DNA of 64,000 nt from Paenibacillus plantiphilus (lineage in GTDB: Bacteria > Bacillota > Bacilli > Paenibacillales > Paenibacillaceae): contig NZ_CAKMMF010000008.1 of assembly GCF_927798095.1 (NCBI RefSeq), positions 62,001 to 126,000 of the forward strand, in the 5' to 3' direction. This document shows, piece after piece, positions 8,177 through 16,934 of this stretch; within the stretch, counting starts at the first letter, position 1; every line of letters starts with the position of its first letter. Under the pieces are notes generated by a model. The model was not told where the DNA came from and ran no database searches. It was given only the letters and a program-made list of their open reading frames with translations. Made by a program: the position numbers and the translations under genes.

Positions 8177-8266
8177 ACGGTAAGAAAAGGAATTTCCTCT
8201 TGAGGAACAAAAAGCCGGCTGGGCAGGGAAATGTCTTATGTGCAGAGCCCCTTTATTAAAGACTTT

Positions 8267-8315
8267 CGCGCCGCGCGCAGCTCCCAGCGCAAGGTGTTTC
8301 TCTGCATGACGGCGA
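8267..8315. repeat. GC-rich palindromic intergenic element, copy 4
   Basis: The order is inverted relative to copies 1-3: CGCGCCGCGCGCAGCTCCCA then GCGC, followed by GTGTTTCTCTGCATGACGGC. Read on the other strand it gives the same arm (CGCCGTCATGCAGAGAAACA) and core (GCGCTGGGAGCTGCGCGCGG). It lies in the 580-bp region between the LytTR-type gene and the surface protein gene. Confidence 0.8.
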
Positions 8316-8380
8316 CTTAAAATGAGGGGTTAACTTTACGTGCGAACAGAGCGGAGGGTTGGAGGGATCTGGAGAAACGC

Positions 8381-8455
8381 AGTGTTCGCCTTTAAAGCCC
8401 GATTTCACCCTATAATCACGTTACAATTAAGAAGTCGGGCTTTAACAGCGATCGG
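8381..8455. repeat. Long inverted repeat with TTAAAGCCCGA arms
   Basis: TTAAAGCCCGA (8392-8402) pairs perfectly with TCGGGCTTTAA (8435-8445), and pairing extends outward imperfectly, about 18 of 23 positions. Both this loop and the region at 8583-8594 contain CCCTATAATCA. The rest of 8111-8694 holds copy 4 of the palindromic element, the LytTR promoter, and a possible -10 TATAAT at 8588-8593 without a good -35. No gene is supported there. Confidence 0.7.
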
Positions 8456-8694
8456 AAGAGCCCTCCAAACCCGCAGCGGCCTTGTTCCACGAGTCATTAA
8501 CCACCGAGTTTGGTTTCGGCCTAACCAATAGGCTAAAGATCCTATTAAATCTGCTCTGAATAGATAGTAAATCTAGTCTTAATGCCCTATAATCATAGTT
8601 TAGTTGTAGAATTCCAAATTTAAGGAGACGGTGACCACAACTATCTTCCGCAAACATCATGCAGCAATCATACTATCATTCAGGGGGCTCACCT

Positions 8695-11600
8695 ATGTTC
8701 AGTCAATCAGGAAATATTGCAAATGCAGGCAAGACAAGAAGGGCTTTTAAGTGGATCAGCTTAACGGCAGCCTTCATCTTGCTTATTCAGCTTGTCCTGC
8801 CGCTCGCGGGAACGACCTATGCGCAGGGCCAAAACTATCAAGATATCGAGCGTCATTGGGCAAAAGCAGATATTCAATATTTGATCAATCATAAAGTGGT
8901 GACGGGAATCAGCGAGAATGGCGCGCTCGTCATTCATCCCGATTCAGGGCTCACCCGCGCTGAATTTATTACGCTGCTCGTTAGAGGGTTCATTCCTTCC
9001 TCTCAATTGGAGCAGGAGCTGAAGGCGGTTGCCTCAAGCCCGTTTGCAGACACGGCGGGACATTGGGCGAGCGGATACATAGCAGTAGCAAAGGATCACG
9101 GTATCGCACAAGGCTATAATGGCGTTATTTTCAAGCCGGATCATGCGATTACGAGAGCCGAGATTGCAGCGTTTATTCTGAAAATAGCAGCACCGAACAG
9201 CGCAGCTGGCAAGGGGCTGTCATTCAGCGATGTGGCGCCGACACATTGGGCGTACAAAGCGATTTCCTACGCGGTTGAAGGGGGGATCGCACTGGGCTTT
9301 CCTGACGGATCGTTCAAACCGAGCGATTCTGCTAATCGCGCACAAGGAATGACGATGATTGCCCGCAGCATGAGGAATGCTGAGCAATCCTCACAAGAAT
9401 CAGCGGCGGCCGATGCTTTTACGATGAAGGCGAGCACTTCAGCGGTTAAGAAGGGAGATAAAGTCAATCTCACCATCGAAACGACCACGACAGGCCTGGA
9501 GTTTACGGTCAAATGGACAACTGATGGCGGCAATCTTACTGCGGGCGAGGATGGCAAGAGCGCAGTGTGGAGCACGAACGATGATGCTGATAAGGAATAT
9601 CTGATTAGCGCCGCGATTCAATGGCAGGGCAAGGAGATTGTCAAAACAGCAGCAATCACCGGCACGAAAACGGCTGCTGTTATTGAAGGCGGAAGCTACT
9701 ACCCGCCTGACAATTCATCGCAAGGAAGCGGGTCGCAAAGCAATGATTCGGCTGATGACGATAAGGATGGCCTAACGAATGGAATGGAGGCCACGCTTGG
9801 AACGAATCCGAGCAAGCCGGATACAGACGGCGATGGATTGACCGATGGCTATGAGGTGCATGTGCTGAAGAGTAGTCCGCTGAAGGCGGATTCCGACAGC
9901 GATGGGCTGACCGACAGCTTTGAAGCGGCAACAGGGGCGCTGGATCCGACAATGGCTGACACAGACGCTGACGGTACGCCGGATGGCGCTGAGGATCTCG
10001 ATGGCGATGGATTGAGCAACACGGAGGAACAGAGACATCAGACCTATCCGGAGACAGCTGATACCGATGGGGATGAGCTTGCCGACGGCGTGGAAGTGAA
10101 CAAGCATCGGACCAGTCCGTTGAAGAAGGATACGGATGAGGATGATTTGGATGACGGAAGCGAGATCAAATTCGGCACAGATCCGTTAAACCCCGATTCC
10201 GACAAGAACGGGATTCTGGACGGGCATGAGAAGCGAAGGCAGGAGCTGTCCTCCCAGGAGCTGGATGTGAAGCTTTCCTTTGCGGCAACGGGAGATGTCG
10301 ATAAGACGACAACGCTGTCGGCTGATGAGGGAGTGAAGGACGTAGTCGGTACGACTGGCCTGATCGGAGAGCCGGTAGACATTCTATCCACTTCGAAATT
10401 CGATAAGGCGGAACTATCCTTCTCCTATGCTGACGCAGCGCTGGGCTCTACCGATCCAGCGGATCTGAGAGTGTTCTATTATAATCCGGCGACACTTTCC
10501 TTGGAGCTGGTTGACGATCAGAAGGTTGATGCGGCGAACAAGCAGGTGACGGCAACGTTAACGCATTTCTCGACCTATGTGCTGGCAGATATGCGGATTT
10601 GGGCACAGTCATGGTCGCAAGGTTTGGTGAAGGGGGAGGCAATCTCTGATGACAATGGCGGAGCCGTGCGGAAGCCTCTGGATCTGGTATTCGTCATTGA
10701 CAGCTCAGGAAGCATGGGACCGGGACGGGACGATACGTACAATAAGGATTTGAACAATAACCGGATCTCGGGAACGAAGCTGGTCATCGATTCGCTGCAA
10801 TCGGGAGACCGCGCCGCCGTCGTCGACTTCGACGATTATGCCACACTGTTGCAGAAGCTTACCGATGATAAGACGAAGCTCAAAGCTGCCGCAGACAGAA
10901 TCGATTCCTATGGCGGCACGAATATCGGCAGAGGCGTCAAATCCGCGCTCGATGAATTGGCAGCGGGCGGCCGATCTGCCGATGAATCGACCAAGGTTAT
11001 TATTTTGTTGACCGATGGCGAGGGCAGCTACAGCAGCAGCTATACGTCAACGGCCAAGAGCAAAGGCATTATTATTTATACGATGGGACTGGGCGACTCC
11101 TTCAACGCAGAGCTGCTGAGGCAAATTGCCGACGAAACTGGCGGGGACTTCTACCATGTCAATGCTGCCGAGGATCTGCAAGGCCGGTTCCTGCAAGCAG
11201 GCGATGGAATCGGCTTGACCAAGGACAGCGATGGCGATACGATACCAGACTGGGTGGAGGCAAAGGGCTACATCATCAAGGATACGCTGGGCCTGAAGAT
11301 CGAGCCGACGAATCCGAATGATCCCGATTCGGATCATGATCTCATCCCGGATCGTGTTGAGCTGGGTGACTGGTTCTACAATGCGGAGACAGGTCTTGTC
11401 TATGTTGTACGGAGCTCGACTCTCGACGGTCAGCCAGTCAATCCGAATGGGGGCGATCCGAACAAGGAGGATACAGATGCGGACGGAGACCGCGATGATG
11501 TTGATGATCGGGACTATATTGCATATACCGAGCCGGTCGTGTTCATTCATGGCATCAGATCGAATACGGCAGACGTTTGGGGCGGCGATTCCTATCTGGA

Positions 11601-12720
11601 CAACGGGCAGCCTACAGGCTTCCTCGCGATGCAGGATGAAGGGGAGTTTAAGAAAAATATTTTGACCGAGCAAACCTTCTCCAAGAGACAAAGCTATCAG
11701 AAGAACGGGATTTGGTATGCGTATAAAAGCGATGCCCACTTCGGCAATGAGCAAATCTCTTACGGCGACCCGGATGCCCAATTTGTCCGTCAGCTGCATG
11801 AGGGCAGCGAGGAGCTGCCGAACATTTTCCCCTACCTGGTCGACCAAGGCTACAAGCTTAATAAGAATCTGTTCGTATTCAACTGGGAGAACTTCGACCA
11901 TGTTCTCTATGCTTCGAACTTCCTCAGGGAATATCTGGGGACGCTCAGCAATACGTATCTCAAGGACGACCTCAGCGTAGACGTGACGAGGGGCGCGGAT
12001 CAAGAGATCAGCTTCTCGCTGGTCGGTCACAGTGCAGGTGGCCTGGTATCAAGAACCTACATTGAAAGTCCGCAAGCGGGCGATCCAAGGATCAGCAAGC
12101 TCATTACAGTGGATACACCGCATTGGGGCTCGGATGATCATCATAACCCGGGCGTCTGCGGCTCCGTGCTTGCTGATCTGGATCGTGACGACAGCGACCT
12201 GTTCTATGCGAATCCGTCCAATATTTGCCCTAATTATGGGGCTGACCGACTGGACTTCACGAACAAAGGCGATACGGAGTATTATTTCATCGGTGGATTG
12301 ATTGGCGTGAAGGATCGTAATATGATATTTAATGATGAATTTTATTATCCGAAGCATACAGATCCGCTGCTGGTGCAGTTAGGTTCCGCCACCCATGCGA
12401 AGACGGACGACGATTTGTTCGAGGAGATCAAATCCGTCTTGAAGAGCAGGCTCGACATTGATCTGCCGGAGCCGAAGGGTTCCAGAGCAAGCGACAATTA
12501 TTTCGGCGACAATGTCGTGGCGCTGGGCAGCCAGTTGGGCATACCTGCCGCCAAGCAGCGGAATAAGGATGCTTTGATCCAGTCGATTCTGTACGATGGA
12601 GCTTATGTCTTTATCGGCAGAGACGAGGCTGAGCATTCCACGATTACACATCAGAGAGTGATTTTCGAATTAATAGACGGTTTGTTGTCAGATGGCAATG
12701 TCGAAGGTTTACTGGACTAA
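8695..12720 (+). CDS. SLH / thrombospondin-3 / vWFA / lipase-like surface protein
   Basis: This protein is about 1341 residues from the ATG at 8695, which has AGGGGG seven nucleotides upstream; the frame is open a further 12 codons back. A signal peptide spans about 1-43 (hydrophobic FILLIQLVLPLAG, cleavage after TYA). Three SLH domains at about 48-235 (the first motif is IERHWAK, the third THWAYKAI) would anchor it to secondary wall polymer. A run of calcium-binding DxDxDG repeats fills about 350-515. A vWFA domain begins with FVIDSSGSMG (about 665) and has TNIGRG and LLTDGEG, so its metal site looks complete. A second DxDxD block follows (about 840-940). An alpha/beta-hydrolase closes the protein, with FIHGIRSN (about 950), the nucleophile motif GHSAGG (Ser about 1112), TVDTPHWG, and a late His near EHSTITH. 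Lipase- or esterase-like activity at the cell surface is inferred; the substrate is unknown. Confidence 0.85.
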   Translation: MFSQSGNIANAGKTRRAFKWISLTAAFILLIQLVLPLAGTTYAQGQNYQDIERHWAKADIQYLINHKVVTGISENGALVIHPDSGLTRAEFITLLVRGFIPSSQLEQELKAVASSPFADTAGHWASGYIAVAKDHGIAQGYNGVIFKPDHAITRAEIAAFILKIAAPNSAAGKGLSFSDVAPTHWAYKAISYAVEGGIALGFPDGSFKPSDSANRAQGMTMIARSMRNAEQSSQESAAADAFTMKASTSAVKKGDKVNLTIETTTTGLEFTVKWTTDGGNLTAGEDGKSAVWSTNDDADKEYLISAAIQWQGKEIVKTAAITGTKTAAVIEGGSYYPPDNSSQGSGSQSNDSADDDKDGLTNGMEATLGTNPSKPDTDGDGLTDGYEVHVLKSSPLKADSDSDGLTDSFEAATGALDPTMADTDADGTPDGAEDLDGDGLSNTEEQRHQTYPETADTDGDELADGVEVNKHRTSPLKKDTDEDDLDDGSEIKFGTDPLNPDSDKNGILDGHEKRRQELSSQELDVKLSFAATGDVDKTTTLSADEGVKDVVGTTGLIGEPVDILSTSKFDKAELSFSYADAALGSTDPADLRVFYYNPATLSLELVDDQKVDAANKQVTATLTHFSTYVLADMRIWAQSWSQGLVKGEAISDDNGGAVRKPLDLVFVIDSSGSMGPGRDDTYNKDLNNNRISGTKLVIDSLQSGDRAAVVDFDDYATLLQKLTDDKTKLKAAADRIDSYGGTNIGRGVKSALDELAAGGRSADESTKVIILLTDGEGSYSSSYTSTAKSKGIIIYTMGLGDSFNAELLRQIADETGGDFYHVNAAEDLQGRFLQAGDGIGLTKDSDGDTIPDWVEAKGYIIKDTLGLKIEPTNPNDPDSDHDLIPDRVELGDWFYNAETGLVYVVRSSTLDGQPVNPNGGDPNKEDTDADGDRDDVDDRDYIAYTEPVVFIHGIRSNTADVWGGDSYLDNGQPTGFLAMQDEGEFKKNILTEQTFSKRQSYQKNGIWYAYKSDAHFGNEQISYGDPDAQFVRQLHEGSEELPNIFPYLVDQGYKLNKNLFVFNWENFDHVLYASNFLREYLGTLSNTYLKDDLSVDVTRGADQEISFSLVGHSAGGLVSRTYIESPQAGDPRISKLITVDTPHWGSDDHHNPGVCGSVLADLDRDDSDLFYANPSNICPNYGADRLDFTNKGDTEYYFIGGLIGVKDRNMIFNDEFYYPKHTDPLLVQLGSATHAKTDDDLFEEIKSVLKSRLDIDLPEPKGSRASDNYFGDNVVALGSQLGIPAAKQRNKDALIQSILYDGAYVFIGRDEAEHSTITHQRVIFELIDGLLSDGNVEGLLD

Positions 12721-12738
12721 TATTTAGGGGGATTCCTG

Positions 12739-13116
12739 ATGAAGCATGTGCTGGCAATCTTGCATGGTGCGGTTTACATTGTGATTATGTACTTGCTGTA
12801 TGATCTGCGTAATATGGGGATGTCAACCGAGTATCGGGAATTCAATGGAACGGTCCTGCTCCTGCTCCTTCTATTGACAATTGGGCTTCAAGCGATCATC
12901 GTCATACGGCTGAGAAATAGAATCTGGCCCGCAATCGCTCTGCAAGCCATCGTGTTTCTGTTCATCCTCTGTCTGTACAGTCAATCGACTGTATATATAG
13001 AAGGAAGCATGAGAGACGAGGTTGATTGGCTGAATATCGGACTGCTTGCGGCAGCGGAGCTTGCTCTGCTGCTGCTGGCAGCGTATTTGTGGAGACGGAT
13101 GCGGCTGCGGCGGTGA
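12739..13116 (+). CDS. Small four-helix membrane protein, family not recognised
   Basis: This 125-residue protein has four hydrophobic stretches, at about 5-22, 36-56, 62-82 and 100-118, joined by short loops. It ends in the basic tail WRRMRLRR, which suggests a cytoplasmic C-terminus. AGGGGG precedes the ATG. It starts 18 bp after the surface-protein stop and ends 40 bp before the ATPase gene, so it is probably cotranscribed with both. No catalytic motif is visible. It could be a partner of the surface protein or, less likely, the membrane part of the ATPase/HNH system; sequence alone does not decide. Confidence 0.75.
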   Translation: MKHVLAILHGAVYIVIMYLLYDLRNMGMSTEYREFNGTVLLLLLLLTIGLQAIIVIRLRNRIWPAIALQAIVFLFILCLYSQSTVYIEGSMRDEVDWLNIGLLAAAELALLLLAAYLWRRMRLRR

Positions 13117-13156
13117 ACAAAGGAGCCATTTTATTGATTAAGGGAGCTACTCATCT

Positions 13157-15127
13157 ATGAATCCCCAGCTTTTATACGTGTACATTAAAGACATTGGAAG
13201 ATGCTTTTATAATCAGGAGTTCAGCTTTACCAATGATTTCGACATTCAATTCGGGCAGGAAAGACGGCTGCTCATTTCCCGCAAGCCAAATCCTTATAAG
13301 AAGCTGTGGGGAAGCAATATAAGCAATGTTAATTTAATTGTTGGAAAGAACGGAGCGGGGAAAACAACGTTGTTCGATCTGCTGGGCTCCACCAACCATA
13401 GACGGAAAAATTTATTTAAGAAGCCGCTAAGAAGCAAGCTTGACGAGTTTAAGGAAGAGTGGTTTGCCGTCTATCACATTGCGAATGATTTGTTCGTAAT
13501 CGAAGGCTACAATCCTGCATTGATCAGCAATATAAGCGAGATACCCTATGGAACGAGCTATGAATACAGCATTGGTGCAACATACAGCTTCGAGGAGCAG
13601 CATGCCCAGTATGATGACTATATTCAGTCGATGAGCATGGATGGGGATGAGAATACGTTAAACCGGAACATGCTCTCTCTTTACTTTGCAAATGATAATA
13701 CGAAGGATTGGTTCAGCGGGAATGCGATAAGAGACGACGAGCAGGATTATTATGTTGGCTTCCAAAGGCTCTACTCGAACAAGCCCCGGTATGCGAATAT
13801 TTACAAATTTATAAGCCGGGAATATAAAATGCTGGAGAAGGACCATACTTCGCGACATGCGATTTGCGTGCTGGAGAGAGAAGACCATATATATCCGGGC
13901 ATGGTCACGAAAGCAGAGGCGCTCGAAAGATTCGAGCTCTATTTATATCAGGATAAATCTCAAATTCTATACTATCAGACTGAAGCCAGCATCATCTTGT
14001 ATGGTTCAGACGGCAATAGAAAGCGGCCTGGCTCCCCCGACCGGTGGACAACAAAAGAAAAATTCATCATTACCTATGTCGAAGCTTTTATTATTGATCT
14101 ATGGATGAATCGGACGGACGCATTGCTGGAGGAGGGGGCAAAGGCGGAATGTTCAGCTGCAATAGCAGCGCTGGAAATTAACGCGAATCACTTCCAGGAG
14201 AGAATCGGCTACCTGCTTCACGTATTGCAGCTCATTAATGCCGCTGCCGATCCGAAGCTGCATGCTGGCCGTCTGAGGTTGGATGCGGAGCTGCTGACTA
14301 TAGTGGTTGAAGCTTTCACGGAGACGGCCGATCATTATTTCACTTCTTCCACCAAAATGACGCTTCATCTTAATGAGGATTTTGACAATGGCATACATAA
14401 ATTGTTCGAGCTGTTCGACGCCTATATTCCGCGAAGCCATGCCATCAATCATTCGATTCGCATTACATTCCGGCATCTGAGCTCGGGGGAGCTGGCGTTT
14501 ATTAATGGCTTCTCCAATCTGTATACGGCGATAGATATTGCGCAGAACAACAAGGAAATCAAGACGATACTTATTTTGCTGGACGAGCCGGACGCTTCCT
14601 TCCATCCCGAATGGTCAAGGCGGTATATCCATAATCTGTCGAAGTTTCTGAATGCGATCGATTTCGGCAGAGAGCTGGCCTATCAAATTGTCATTGCTAC
14701 GCATTCGCCCTTTATCGTCTCTGATGTTCCAAGCGAGCATATTACCTGCATTAGGCTTCATGGGGTCGTGGGCGGCATTCAAAGAATTGCGGCGAAGGCC
14801 GAGTTTGGTTTGATGAGTAATTTTTACGATATTATCCAAAATGATTTTTTCATCCATTCTCCTATCGGTGAACACGCGAAGTCGATTTTCGAGGACATTA
14901 TTAAGAGAATTGGCAAATTAAGAGAGTTCGACAAGGAGGAAATCGACGGGCTGCAGCAATTGATCTCAGCTATCGGCGAACCGCTCATTCGCGGCAAGCT
15001 GCAGCAGATGCTGACTGACCGCACAACCAAATTGTTTCCTGAGCTCGAACGCTTCCGACGAATCAGCGAGCTTGAGAGAGAGCTAAGCCAACTTAAAAAG
15101 GAGCAGCGCGGAGACAACGATGATTAA
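13157..15127 (+). CDS. ABC-type ATPase of a Septu-like ATPase/HNH pair
   Basis: This 656-residue soluble protein has an ABC/Rad50-type nucleotide-binding fold. Walker A is VGKNGAGKTT (about 63-71), the signature is LSSGELAF (about 440), Walker B is ILLDEPDASFHPEW (about 472-484) and the switch His is in IATHSPFIVSD (about 515). About 370 residues separate Walker A from the signature, with no long coiled coil, as in AAA_15/AAA_21 and OLD-like ATPases. The charged C-terminus includes LERELSQLKKEQR. It overlaps the HNH gene by 8 nt. ATPase plus HNH nuclease is the layout of PtuA/PtuB (Septu) and of retron effector pairs; no reverse transcriptase is nearby. A phage-defence role is inferred from architecture. 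AGGGAG lies about 10 nt before the start. Confidence 0.8.
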   Translation: MNPQLLYVYIKDIGRCFYNQEFSFTNDFDIQFGQERRLLISRKPNPYKKLWGSNISNVNLIVGKNGAGKTTLFDLLGSTNHRRKNLFKKPLRSKLDEFKEEWFAVYHIANDLFVIEGYNPALISNISEIPYGTSYEYSIGATYSFEEQHAQYDDYIQSMSMDGDENTLNRNMLSLYFANDNTKDWFSGNAIRDDEQDYYVGFQRLYSNKPRYANIYKFISREYKMLEKDHTSRHAICVLEREDHIYPGMVTKAEALERFELYLYQDKSQILYYQTEASIILYGSDGNRKRPGSPDRWTTKEKFIITYVEAFIIDLWMNRTDALLEEGAKAECSAAIAALEINANHFQERIGYLLHVLQLINAAADPKLHAGRLRLDAELLTIVVEAFTETADHYFTSSTKMTLHLNEDFDNGIHKLFELFDAYIPRSHAINHSIRITFRHLSSGELAFINGFSNLYTAIDIAQNNKEIKTILILLDEPDASFHPEWSRRYIHNLSKFLNAIDFGRELAYQIVIATHSPFIVSDVPSEHITCIRLHGVVGGIQRIAAKAEFGLMSNFYDIIQNDFFIHSPIGEHAKSIFEDIIKRIGKLREFDKEEIDGLQQLISAIGEPLIRGKLQQMLTDRTTKLFPELERFRRISELERELSQLKKEQRGDNDD

Positions 15128-16277
15128 GCTTAATCCACGAATAGTGGCTCAAATTGGCCCCGCTTATTTGCAGGAGCAAATCGGCGGGCTGCGGCAGCGA
15201 TACAATAAGGAAGCCGCTGTCCGACCGGCGGTCATCAATCCGTTCACGGGCTTGACTGTTGTCGGACTGTTCGAGACCGGACGGCGCGGTGTGCTGACTA
15301 CCGCGTTCGCTCGGGACCTATTAACCGGAACATTCGATGAGCTATGCTCGAAATACGAGGGGATCAATCATTATTTATTAACCTGCAAGCTGGTCCATTA
15401 CGGCTCGGCCAATGTCGATGAACAGCTTCGGAAGGCCAGCATAACGGCTACTCCGGGGAGTCGGGCACAATACCGCCAAGATTTTGTCGCGCGCTTCAAC
15501 AATGATTGGCTTGCCGGCCTGCTGGCGCAGCATCCCCATTATTATGAGAGCAGCGCGAAGTTCAAGCGATTTATGAAATCCGTCAGCAGGCGATTGAAAA
15601 TTGTGAACGGCTGTCTGATGAAAATTGTCGACTACAGCTATATGGGATCAGACCTGAGACATAAAATTTTGACCCAAATAGGCATCGAGGTATGTCCGTA
15701 CTGCAACCGGCAATATATTACCCACTATCAGGATGGCTTGAAAGCAAGAACAACTGCGGATTTGGATCATTTTTATCCAAACTCTGTGTTCAAATTGTTT
15801 TCTTTGTCGCTGTACAATTTCATCCCCTCCTGTCAAATATGCAACTCCAGGTTCAAGCTGGCGAAGGGCTCGGAAATATTGTATCCCTATGACTACGAAT
15901 ATAGCGGTGACGCTTATTTTGCAGTTAAGCTGAACGGCAGCAGCACGGTCGATACATTAACCGGCAACAACGCTTTATTTGATTTGAAGATTGTCCGCAA
16001 TGGAACGGGAAGCCAGGCGGCAGAAATTCACAACAGCATTGAATTGTTTAACCTTGAACAGCTCTATCAATCCCATAAAGACTATGTGCGGGAGCTTCTT
16101 TACAAGCAGCACGCGTACTCCCGCACCTATAAACAACAGCTGGAGGAATTATTCGCGGATATGGGGCTTGATCAATTCGATATTCATTTATTTCTATACG
16201 GCAATTCCCTGCGTTCAGATGAATTTGGAAAGCGGCCCTTATCCAAATTGGCTTATGATATTATCAACAGACCCTAG
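15120..16277 (+). CDS. HNH nuclease partner of the ATPase (PtuB-like, enlarged)
   Basis: This 385-residue protein has a zinc-supported HNH core in its middle: CPYCNRQYI (about 192-200), TTADLDHFYP with the catalytic-type Asp-His (about 217), and FIPSCQICNSRFK with the second Cys pair (about 239-242). This order of CxxC, DHFxP and CxxCNxxK is that of HNH nucleases of the McrA/PtuB kind. About 190 residues before and 130 after the core are unassigned, which makes it longer than the PtuB proteins I know of. Its start lies within the last codons of the ATPase gene, implying coupled translation and a joint product. A terminator follows about 80 bp downstream. DNA or RNA cleavage during phage attack is the likely but unproven role. 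Confidence 0.8.
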   Translation: MIKLNPRIVAQIGPAYLQEQIGGLRQRYNKEAAVRPAVINPFTGLTVVGLFETGRRGVLTTAFARDLLTGTFDELCSKYEGINHYLLTCKLVHYGSANVDEQLRKASITATPGSRAQYRQDFVARFNNDWLAGLLAQHPHYYESSAKFKRFMKSVSRRLKIVNGCLMKIVDYSYMGSDLRHKILTQIGIEVCPYCNRQYITHYQDGLKARTTADLDHFYPNSVFKLFSLSLYNFIPSCQICNSRFKLAKGSEILYPYDYEYSGDAYFAVKLNGSSTVDTLTGNNALFDLKIVRNGTGSQAAEIHNSIELFNLEQLYQSHKDYVRELLYKQHAYSRTYKQQLEELFADMGLDQFDIHLFLYGNSLRSDEFGKRPLSKLAYDIINRP

Positions 16278-16356
16278 TTCTTGGACTGCATAGGATCATA
16301 CGCATGAGCTTACAAGCCTGTATAAGATCCATTCATAATTCCAAACGACCCGCATA

Positions 16357-16420
16357 GGATGTCTCTTGTAGGACTGTAATCACAGTCCCATGTCTTCAAG
16401 AGATGTCCTTTTTGTATTTT
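16357..16420 (+). terminator. Stem-loop terminator after the HNH gene
   Basis: GGATGTCTCTTG (16357-16368) pairs at 10 of 12 positions with CAAGAGATGTCC (16397-16408). A perfect inner stem GGACTGT/ACAGTCC is nested inside. TTTTTGTATTTTT follows, so an intrinsic terminator is well supported. It separates the ATPase/HNH block from the NRPS locus. Confidence 0.8.
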
Positions 16421-16934
16421 TGGAAGGCGCACAATTAACGGAGCGTGTACAATGAAGAGTCAAAAATGCAATAATATGTATAATTTAGCTTGCCAATTGA
16501 AATTAAGGTGGTCAAAAACACCGCTTTGAGGGGTGCAAAGTTTATAAAGATTTGGCAAAGAAGGACCGGAATTCGACATTTTGAGCTAAAAAACGGTATT
16601 TTATTACTATTTTATCTAAGTCGGGACGAACAAGAGCTGGAAACTTTAAGCAATTTGTACTATTGCTCTCTTATTCGAATGTACGGTATTTTACCTAGTG
16701 TAAGATAAAAAAATTACCTGAATCCGTAGCAAAAGTCGAATTGTCTTAACAGAATCTACCCAACATCGCTCTGAACAAGAGTCTCCGTCAGTCAAAACCC
16801 CATTAAGCCGATAAGAAAACAATAATTAATAAGTCAGGTCCTACATAATTCCATTAGACAATGCGCAGACAATTTCATTTAGTGAGCAAGAGAATAAACG
16901 GATTCAGGGCATATATGTGGAAAAGGTGGATGAA
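16421..16934 (+). other. AT-rich leader region ahead of the NRPS locus
   Basis: No gene is supported in this 0.5-kb stretch; a 72-codon open frame near 16490 lacks a ribosome site and any recognisable motif. It contains an exact 11-bp direct repeat, ACGGTATTTTA, at 16593-16603 and 16683-16693, 90 bp apart. It also has a TATAAT at 16479-16484 without a matching -35. The base composition is clearly more AT-rich than its surroundings, as expected for a promoter region. I could not fix a transcription start or an ECF-type promoter. Confidence 0.5.

Noticed and set aside
8340..8531. 63-codon open frame before the surface protein
   Set aside because: It crosses a long inverted repeat and lacks a ribosome site.
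11047..12030. Open frame of 327 codons on the minus strand
   Set aside because: It lies wholly opposite the vWFA/hydrolase part of the surface protein and shows no recognisable motif.
13157..16277. Retron (ATPase-HNH effector type)
   Set aside because: No reverse transcriptase or msr/msd-like structure was found around the pair.
16490..16708. 72-codon open frame in the leader before the MacA-like gene
   Set aside because: There is no ribosome site, no motif, and the AT-rich composition is that of a regulatory region; a real small gene cannot be fully excluded.
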